Positions 56,504 through 64,000 of a stretch of 64,000 nt of DNA are shown here, piece by piece. The notes beneath the pieces were generated by a model. That model was not told the DNA's origin. It saw only the letters and a program-made list of their open reading frames with translations, and ran no database searches. Each line of letters starts with the position of its first letter. Position 1 is the stretch's first letter. The stretch comes from Planctomycetota bacterium (GTDB lineage: Bacteria; Planctomycetota; UBA1135; UBA2386), in contig JACKHZ010000009.1 of the NCBI GenBank assembly GCA_020638735.1, positions 248,001 through 312,000 of the forward strand, written 5' to 3'. Position numbers and translations under genes: made by a program.

Positions 56504-59035
56504 TCAGCGCCGCTCCGTGGGGAATCTCGCGAGGCGTGCTCTCGCGGCCTTCGTCTCGCGGTGGTCGTCTCCGTACGCCGCGGCGATCGCAGGGACCGCG
56601 CCGGCGAGCAACGCGCCCGCCTCTGCGAACCGCCCCATCTCCAACAGGCACTCGCCCAGGGCGCTGGCAGCCACCTGCGTGCGAACGTTCTCCGGGCCGT
56701 ACAGCCGAGCGCGAGCGGCCATCGCCTTGCGCAGCACGACTTCGCCCCCGGGCGGGTCGCCGGCCCGCGTCAGGGCGAGCCCGAAGACCAACGCCGCCGC
56801 CGCCGCCGGCGCGGTATCGGCGCCGCCGAACGCCGCCCGACACGGCTCCAGCGCGTCACGAGCGGCGACAGGGTCTCCGAACTGCAGGAAGCAGTAGCCC
56901 AGGTCGGTGATCGCGGACAGGGTCGCCGGGTGATCGGCCCCTTGCATCGCCCGCCGCAGCTCGATCACCGCCCGGAACTCCGCCTCCGCCGCAGCGCGAT
57001 CGCCGAGTTCGAGCTGCGCAAAGGCGAGCTGTGCGCGCGCCTGTGCGACGTCGGTGTGGCCTTCGGGGAAGCGACGCGCGGTGATCCCGACCACCTCCTG
57101 GGCCAGGGATACGGCCGCCGCCGGGTCCCGCGTTCGCAGGACGTTGGCCAGGTGGCCGAGCGTCTTGACCCGGAAGGGATGCTCTGGCGGCGCGACCGCG
57201 TCGTAGGTCGCGATCGCGGCGCGCCAGGCGGCCTCGGCCTCGGCGAGTCGCCCCTGCTCGAACATGGCCGTTCCGAGATTGGCCTGGCTCTCGGCGAGCA
57301 GCAGCGTCGGCCCGCCCTCGACCAGCTGCGGGAACACCTGCCGCAGGGCCCGCTCGCCAGCCGCCGCGCGATGCAGTGACACCAGCATGCCGCCGCGGCG
57401 AGCACCCACCTCGACCAGTTGCGGCGCCCCTTCCCCGCACGCCCCCAGCAGCAGCTCCTCTGCGCGGTCGAGCAACAGCAGCGCTTCGTCCCGCTGCTGC
57501 TGGGCGTAGACCGCCGCCAAGGCGATGTCGAGGCGGGCTTCGAGTTGCCGGGTGTCGCCGGTGGCCTTCGCCAGCAGCGCGAGCCCCTCCCGAAGTTGCT
57601 GTTCCGCGGTCTCGAGGCGACCGAGGGAGCGGTAGGCGGCGCCGAGGGTCAGATGCAGTTCGGCGGCCACGTCGGGCTCGATCCCCCGCCGCCTGGCCAA
57701 CGCCGCCGCGCTCGCGCCGAGCGCCTCGCGCATCGTCAGTTCGCGGCCGGATCCGAGCAGGTTGCCGGCCCGCATGATCTCCTGGAGCGAATCCGCGAGT
57801 TGTTGCGCGGTGTGCCGTTGCCGCTCGGCGACCTCGGCACGATCGGCCGCGACGACCGCGAAGTGCAGGCTGAAGGCCAACCCCACGAACAGGGACACCA
57901 CCGCCACCGTGAGCGCGACGGCCAACGCCGGACTGCGCCGCACGAACAGGCGAAGCGCCCCCCAGTTCGACGGCGGACGCGCATTCACCGGCCGCGACCC
58001 GAGCCATGCGCGCAGATCGTCGGCGAACGCGTCGGCGCTGGCGTAGCGCGCCGCGCGCTCGGGCGCGCAGGCCTTCGCCAGCACCGCGTCGAGATCCCGA
58101 TCGATCGTCGGGTCCAATCGACGCGCGCGGCGGGCGGGCGCTTCGGCCATGAGCCGCAGGGCCTGGGGCAGCGTCAGACCTTCGACTGCGAACGCCGGCG
58201 CGCGCGCCAGCAACTCGACGCCGAGCAGCCCGAGCGCGTGCACGTCAGTGCGTGCATCGATGGCGTCCGGGTCCCCGTCGCACTGCTCCGGGCTCGCGTA
58301 GCCGATCGTCCCCAGCATCTGGCCGTGTCGCGTTTCGCGGACCGCGCCGGGATCCAGACCGAAGGCGATGCCGAAGTCGATGACCTTGGGCACGCCATCG
58401 TCGCCGACGATCACGTTGGCGGGTTTCAGGTCACGGTGCACGACGCCACGCTGGTGCGCGTGCTGGATCGCGTCGGCGACCTGCAGCAACAGCGACACCC
58501 GTCCGCGGCGGTCGACGCCACGTCGTTCGGCCCACGCGGTGATCGCCGCCCCGTTCTCCACCAGTTCGAGCACGAAGAACGGCGGCGCCAACGGACCGGC
58601 GCCGGCGCGCCCGATCGCATGTACGGCGGCGATCGAGGAGTGCCGCAGGCGTGCCAGCACGGCCGCCTCACCCTCGAACCGTTGCAGATCGAGACGAGAC
58701 ATCACGCCGCCGCGCAGCACCTTGACGGCGACGGCGCGGTCGAGCCGCTCGTCGCGCGCCCGCCACACCGTACCCATGCCACCCTCCCCCAGCAGCTCCA
58801 GGAGACGGCACCCGCCCAGCACGAGTCCTGTTCCGGGGGCGGCTCCTACCGGCGGCGCCGCGAGGAAGTCTGCGCCGGCCTCCTGGTGACCGCGCAGCAA
58901 CGCGCGCACCTCGGCGGCCACCGCGAGGTCTTCACCAGCAGCGCGATCGAGGGCGGCCTCCCGCGCCTCGACGGGCAATTCCAGCAGCCGCCAGAACAGC
59001 GCCTGGGCGCGCTGCCAGCGCTCGCGATCGTTCAC
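56504..59035 (-). CDS. Membrane Ser/Thr protein kinase with TPR region
   Basis: 843 residues from a GTG at 59033-59035 overlapping the sigma factor stop. N-terminal helical segment LFWRLLELPVEAREAALDRA, then a Hanks-type kinase (about 75-345) with GEGGMGTVWRAR, AVKVL, HRDLKPANVIV, DFGIAFG and GYASPEQ. One membrane span (about 375-400) is followed by an extracytoplasmic or cytosolic TPR region of at least seven units (for example LHLTLGAAYRSLGRLETAEQQL, LANVLRTRDPAAAVSLAQEV). In planctomycetes and acidobacteria this kinase type is regularly encoded with an ECF sigma factor, as here. Confidence 0.94.
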   Translation of the reverse strand: MNDRERWQRAQALFWRLLELPVEAREAALDRAAGEDLAVAAEVRALLRGHQEAGADFLAAPPVGAAPGTGLVLGGCRLLELLGEGGMGTVWRARDERLDRAVAVKVLRGGVMSRLDLQRFEGEAAVLARLRHSSIAAVHAIGRAGAGPLAPPFFVLELVENGAAITAWAERRGVDRRGRVSLLLQVADAIQHAHQRGVVHRDLKPANVIVGDDGVPKVIDFGIAFGLDPGAVRETRHGQMLGTIGYASPEQCDGDPDAIDARTDVHALGLLGVELLARAPAFAVEGLTLPQALRLMAEAPARRARRLDPTIDRDLDAVLAKACAPERAARYASADAFADDLRAWLGSRPVNARPPSNWGALRLFVRRSPALAVALTVAVVSLFVGLAFSLHFAVVAADRAEVAERQRHTAQQLADSLQEIMRAGNLLGSGRELTMREALGASAAALARRRGIEPDVAAELHLTLGAAYRSLGRLETAEQQLREGLALLAKATGDTRQLEARLDIALAAVYAQQQRDEALLLLDRAEELLLGACGEGAPQLVEVGARRGGMLVSLHRAAAGERALRQVFPQLVEGGPTLLLAESQANLGTAMFEQGRLAEAEAAWRAAIATYDAVAPPEHPFRVKTLGHLANVLRTRDPAAAVSLAQEVVGITARRFPEGHTDVAQARAQLAFAQLELGDRAAAEAEFRAVIELRRAMQGADHPATLSAITDLGYCFLQFGDPVAARDALEPCRAAFGGADTAPAAAAALVFGLALTRAGDPPGGEVVLRKAMAARARLYGPENVRTQVAASALGECLLEMGRFAEAGALLAGAVPAIAAAYGDDHRETKAARARLARFPTERR

Positions 59036-59625
59036 GCTCCGACCTCTCCGACCCGCGCGCGCAGGTAGGCGCGGGCCAGCGTCCACTCGCGTTCGAGCGT
59101 GCGCAGCGGCAGCTGCAGGACCATTGCGGCCTCGGCCATCGAGGCCCCACAGAAGAACCGCAACTCGACCAATCGAGCCTTGGTCGCATCCCGCTGCCCC
59201 AGCTCGGTGAGTGCCTGATCGAGGGCGATGAGGTCGATGGCGCGCTCGTTCCAGGTCTCGGCAACCGCCTCGAGCACGGAAGACGCCCCCCCGCCCCCGC
59301 GCTTCCGCCGCCCCCGACGTCGCGCGTGATCGACCAGGATGCGGCGCATGACGAGCGCAGCGACGCCGAGGAACTCGGAGGGTGTGCCGGCGCTGCAGGT
59401 GTCCTGCTGCACCAGCCGGAGAAACGCCTCGTGGACGAGGGCCGTCGCCTGCAACGTGTGACCAGCCCGCTCTCCCTGCAGCTGTCGCGCGGCGATCTGG
59501 CGCAGCTCGCGGTAGGTGTGCGCGAACAGCTCCTCCAAGGCGCCAGCGTCGCCGGCGCCTGCGGCCTGGAGCAGCGAGGTCAGGCGCTCGGGACCGGGCA
59601 GGTCGGAGGGTGTCGGCGGGATCAT
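59032..59625 (-). CDS. ECF-family RNA polymerase sigma factor
   Basis: 197 residues from the ATG at 59623-59625. Region 2 is LEELFAHTYRELRQIAARQLQ and LQATALVHEAFLRLV; region 4 is LDQALTELGQRDATKARLVELRFFCGASMAEAAMVL, ending LRTLEREWTLARAYLRA. It matches the planctomycete/acidobacterial ECF group found with Ser/Thr kinases. The GTGA overlap with the kinase suggests signal coupling by phosphorylation, an idea supported in related systems but not tested here. Upstream Met codons in frame add Arg-rich sequence and are unlikely. Confidence 0.93.
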   Translation of the reverse strand: MIPPTPSDLPGPERLTSLLQAAGAGDAGALEELFAHTYRELRQIAARQLQGERAGHTLQATALVHEAFLRLVQQDTCSAGTPSEFLGVAALVMRRILVDHARRRGRRKRGGGGASSVLEAVAETWNERAIDLIALDQALTELGQRDATKARLVELRFFCGASMAEAAMVLQLPLRTLEREWTLARAYLRARVGEVGA

Positions 59626-59641
59626 GCGGGCACGTCGGCGC

Positions 59642-59669
59642 ATTCTCACCTGCGTCGAGCCGCTGACAA
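59642..59669 (-). promoter_or_regulatory. Putative promoter of the sigma factor/kinase pair
   Basis: TTGTCA (59664-59669) and GAGAAT (59642-59647) with 16 bases between on the minus strand. The predicted start lies about ten bases before the ATG and no ribosome site is visible, so the transcript would be nearly leaderless. Confidence 0.4.
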
Positions 59670-59837
59670 GCTGGCCCATGAACCCATCACCCGCTGCACG
59701 CGCCGCCGCAAGGGCCGGTCCGGTTACCCGCCTCCTCACCGCATGAAGGAGTCGCTGCCGCCCCGTTCCTGGCTTCTCGCGGCGTTCGCTGCCCGCGACG
59801 CCGCCTCGGCCGACTCGGGGCCACTCGCTTCCTGCGA

Positions 59838-61439
<1,602 letters not shown>

Positions 61440-61488
61440 GCCCTGAAGCTAGTGCGAGGCGCGCGGTGATGCACGCGGCGCGACCGGC

Positions 61489-62685
61489 TCAGCGCGGCGG
61501 CGCCTGCTGCACGCGGAACTCGACCTGCTGCTCTTCCCCCTCACCGACGTCGAGCGTGAAGCTGTCGGGCCCCACCGACGCGTAGCCGTGCACGCCGCGC
61601 AAGTAGATGTAGTTCGAACCCGGCGCGACCCGGATGCGGAAGGTGCCGTCGGCCGCGACCGGTGAGCAGTCGCACGCGGCGCCGCTGCGCGGCCGCGACG
61701 GGCCGTAGATCGCCACGTCGGCGCTCGGCCCGGGCTTGAGCGTCTCGCCGGTCGTGGCGTCGACGACCTTGCCGACGAACAGCCCACCCGGTGTCAACTT
61801 CAACGGCGGTGCTTCGACCTGCTCGCCGAGCTCGATGCCCTGACGATCGAGCGCGGCGCCGACCAGCTCCGGCGCCTCCGCCCAGACGTTGTAGGTGTCG
61901 TCGGGCAGCGAGCCGAGGCGGTAGCGGCCGTCGTCGTCGGTGCGCGTCGTCGCCCAGGCGCTGTGCTGTGTGCCCTGCGCACAGATCCGCACCCGCACCG
62001 CCGGCGCGCCCGAGGCGAGCACCACCCGACCGACCAGCGCGCCGCCCGGATCGAGCTGGAAGTCGATGCCGTCCAGGTCGGCGGTGTCGACGCGACCGCG
62101 GGCGAAGCCGTCGGCGAGGCAGGTCAACCCGTGGTTCATGCCAGGCGGCACGCCGGTGATCTTGAACCGGCCGTCGGCGTCGCTGCGCACGCGGAAACCA
62201 GGCGGGGCCTCGGCGAACCAGGCCCACATCGCGCCGTGCGACAGCGAGTACAGCGCGACCTCGGCATCGGCGACCGGATGTCCGGCGCCGTCGGCGACGC
62301 GGCCGCGCAGCGTCACCGCCTGCTTCAGCTCGAGGTGCAGCGGCTCGCGCGCCGCGGCGTCACCGCGCAGGTAGGACATCGCCACGCGATCGCCCTGCCT
62401 CGCGAACAGCACGAAGAACTCGAAGCCCCAGTCGTTGCCGGCGAGCCACTCGACGTCCTTCATGGCGAAGGCGCCGTCGTCGCGGGCGAAGCTGTCGGCG
62501 ACCACCGTCGCCGCTTCGCTGCGGTAGTCGTGGTGCCACAGCATCAGCCGCGGGCTGTGGCGCGCGGCGGGGTCGGCGCCGATGACCTCGCCGGTCACGT
62601 CGTGGCGCAGCGGCTGCTGACACCCGACGGACGGCGCCGCGACCGACAGCGCGAACAGCGAGCAGACGACGACCGGCGTGCGCAT
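61489..62685 (-). CDS. Lipoprotein with carboxypeptidase-regulatory-like (CarboxypepD_reg) domains
   Basis: 398 residues from the ATG at 62683-62685, preceded by a perfect AAAGGAGGT (62691-62699) five bases away. Signal peptide with Cys in PSVGC. Three or four beta-sandwich units carry the family phrase: VTLRGRVADGAGHPVADAEVALY, ALVGRVVLASGAPAVRVRI with DDDGRYRLGSLPDDTY, and GLFVGKVVDATTGETLKPG with AADGTFRIRVAPGSNYIYL. Such domains often serve as surface spacers. Function otherwise unknown. Confidence 0.85.
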   Translation of the reverse strand: MRTPVVVCSLFALSVAAPSVGCQQPLRHDVTGEVIGADPAARHSPRLMLWHHDYRSEAATVVADSFARDDGAFAMKDVEWLAGNDWGFEFFVLFARQGDRVAMSYLRGDAAAREPLHLELKQAVTLRGRVADGAGHPVADAEVALYSLSHGAMWAWFAEAPPGFRVRSDADGRFKITGVPPGMNHGLTCLADGFARGRVDTADLDGIDFQLDPGGALVGRVVLASGAPAVRVRICAQGTQHSAWATTRTDDDGRYRLGSLPDDTYNVWAEAPELVGAALDRQGIELGEQVEAPPLKLTPGGLFVGKVVDATTGETLKPGPSADVAIYGPSRPRSGAACDCSPVAADGTFRIRVAPGSNYIYLRGVHGYASVGPDSFTLDVGEGEEQQVEFRVQQAPPR

Positions 62686-62716
62686 CGTGGACCTCCTTTC
62701 TGGACGGCCGACGATG

Positions 62717-64000
62717 CTACCGCTTCTCGCCACCGACCGCCGCGCGCGCCGCCGACACCGCCGCGTCGGCCTGCAGCAGCCCGGCGCCGTAGGTCGTGTC
62801 GCGCCCCGGTTCCCCGAGGTCCTTGCAGCTCTGCTCGAGCACTTCCTTGACGCGGAACGCCATCAGGTCCGGCGCCGCCGACAGCACCAACGCGGCGACC
62901 CCGGCGGCGTGCGGACCGGAGAACGAGTTGCCGCGCGGTCCGACGATGAGGCCGTAGCCAGCGTCGTCGCGCCACTGCACCCGCACCGGCCGGCCCTCCA
63001 TCTCGGCCCGATGCCAGACCGGAAAGCCCGCCGCACAGCCGGCGACGTCGGGCTTCTGCAGCGGCGCGGACGGCGGGAAGTCGAGGAAGAACGGCACGTC
63101 GCTCCACGTGCACGGACCGCGGCTGCTGAACGCCGGCGCGACGCCATCCTGGCCGATGCCGCTGGCGGCGATCACGCACGGGATGTCCTTCGGCAGCGCG
63201 ATCTGCCGCCCCTCGGGCTGCTGCTGCGCGAAGTTGCCGGCGCCGCCGACCGCGACCACCCCGCAGGCGGCGAGGTGCTCGTGCGCGGTGCGGAACACGC
63301 CGCGGTAGCTGCCGAGGTCGTAGCCGACCCACATGTAGCTCATCGACAGCACGTCGGCGCCCATCGCCGCCGCGTACTCGTAGGCGCGCAGCGAGCCCAT
63401 GCCGCGCAGCACCATCAGCCGCGCGTCCTTGGCGACGCCGGTGACGGTGCTCTGCTCGCCGACGGGCCACGGCCGACCGGCGACGATGCCGCCGCACATC
63501 GTGCCGTGCGACTTCTCGCCGTCGCCGACGACGAAGCGCGTGTCGCCGCCGAAGTCCCAGCCGAACAGGTCGTCGACGAAGCCGTTGTGGTCGTCGTCGA
63601 CGCCGTCCGGCGCGGCGCCCTCGCCGGGGTTGCGCCACAGCGCCTCGACCAGCGGCTCCATGCACAGCACGCCGCTGTCGAGCAGCGCGACGACGACGCC
63701 CTCGCCGGTGGCGCCGAGCTGCCACGCCGCCGGCGCGCGCACCGCCTCGAGGTTCCACGGCACCGCCGACGCCACGACCGCCGCCGGCCGCGCCGCCGCG
63801 GCGGCCAACAGCTGCAGCGCCCGCCGTTCGTCGGCTTCGCGTTCGACGAGCCACGGCTCGTCGCGGCCCTGGTGACGGTGCTGCACCGAGCCGCGCTGGG
63901 TCTGCAGGTGCACGTAGGCGACCTCGGGCAGCGCACACAGCCGCCCGACCGCCGCCGGGGTCGCGTCGCAGGCGAAGCCGTCGACGATCCAGAAGCGCTG
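62717..64000 (-). CDS. Subtilisin-like serine protease (S8), N-terminus cut by window edge
   Basis: About 427 residues of the reading frame, open to the right edge. The catalytic triad is complete: Asp in VVVALLDSGVLC, His in SHGTMCGGIVAG, Ser in GNSFSGPHAAGVAAL, with the oxyanion Asn region VIAASGIGQDGVAPAFSSRG. The first visible residues (QRFWIVDGFACDATPAAV, then LPEVAYVHLQ) look like the end of an I9-type propeptide, so a signal peptide probably lies beyond. Stop 31 bases upstream of the lipoprotein start. Confidence 0.93.
   Translation of the reverse strand, partial: QRFWIVDGFACDATPAAVGRLCALPEVAYVHLQTQRGSVQHRHQGRDEPWLVEREADERRALQLLAAAAARPAAVVASAVPWNLEAVRAPAAWQLGATGEGVVVALLDSGVLCMEPLVEALWRNPGEGAAPDGVDDDHNGFVDDLFGWDFGGDTRFVVGDGEKSHGTMCGGIVAGRPWPVGEQSTVTGVAKDARLMVLRGMGSLRAYEYAAAMGADVLSMSYMWVGYDLGSYRGVFRTAHEHLAACGVVAVGGAGNFAQQQPEGRQIALPKDIPCVIAASGIGQDGVAPAFSSRGPCTWSDVPFFLDFPPSAPLQKPDVAGCAAGFPVWHRAEMEGRPVRVQWRDDAGYGLIVGPRGNSFSGPHAAGVAALVLSAAPDLMAFRVKEVLEQSCKDLGEPGRDTTYGAGLLQADAAVSAARAAVGGEKR

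Overview
The window is a GC-rich (about 70% by eye), densely coded stretch with roughly 48 supported genes, one tRNA and no visible insertion sequence, phage or CRISPR array. The gene families point to a planctomycete: a DUF1549/DUF1553 protein, a DUF1501 protein and a haem-c/leucine-rich protein in one operon, an ECF sigma factor overlapping a Ser/Thr kinase with TPRs, type III glutamine synthetase, a sulfatase, DUF4139 and DUF2167 proteins, and many small lipoproteins. LpxD and a secretin indicate a lipid-A-bearing outer membrane. At least eleven genes use GTG and one uses TTG. Eleven neighbouring gene pairs share a 1 to 4 base stop/start overlap, so translational coupling is common.

Layout. 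1-1339: NtrC-like regulator (cut by the window edge) and its kinase. 1464-2537: a threonylcarbamoyl-AMP synthase fused to a low-molecular-weight tyrosine phosphatase. 2578-6634 (leftward): PTS IIA, a large membrane protein with a degenerate spermidine-synthase-like part, LpxD. 6934-13348 (rightward): secretin, secretion ATPase, inner-membrane platform protein, then a secreted protein. 13405-15582: type III glutamine synthetase. 15746-22050: lipoprotein plus a 1663-residue AsmA/DUF748-like protein. 22133-26604: planctomycete DUF1549/1553, DUF1501 and cytochrome/LRR operon. 26672-29696: GT87-like membrane protein and three small lipoproteins. 29733-29809: tRNA-Pro(CGG) with a good promoter. 30041-31426: MgtE. 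31410-34473: hypothetical, DUF4139 and tandem small membrane proteins. 34476-37831: sdhCAB, with sdhA carrying two frameshifts. 37887-39408: DUF502 and IspH.

39530-50698 is the most suggestive block: a binding protein coupled to a histidine kinase, a sigma-54 activator, a lipoprotein joining a phosphatase-type CX5R domain to a C-terminal haem-c motif, a complete Fe(III)-type ABC importer, a pentahaem cytochrome and a HEAT-repeat lipoprotein. I infer an iron or redox-linked module, but nothing in the sequence proves that these genes work together.

50734-64000: two exported proteins read leftward, a membrane protein and a sulfatase read rightward, then leftward genes for a secreted protein, a Ser/Thr kinase with TPRs and its ECF sigma factor, class I fumarase, a carboxypeptidase-regulatory-domain lipoprotein and a subtilase cut by the right edge. 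The secreted proteins at 12425-13348 and 54966-56420 share a similar C-terminal segment that may be a common surface or secretion domain. Fumarase and succinate dehydrogenase supply two consecutive TCA steps but sit in separate units.
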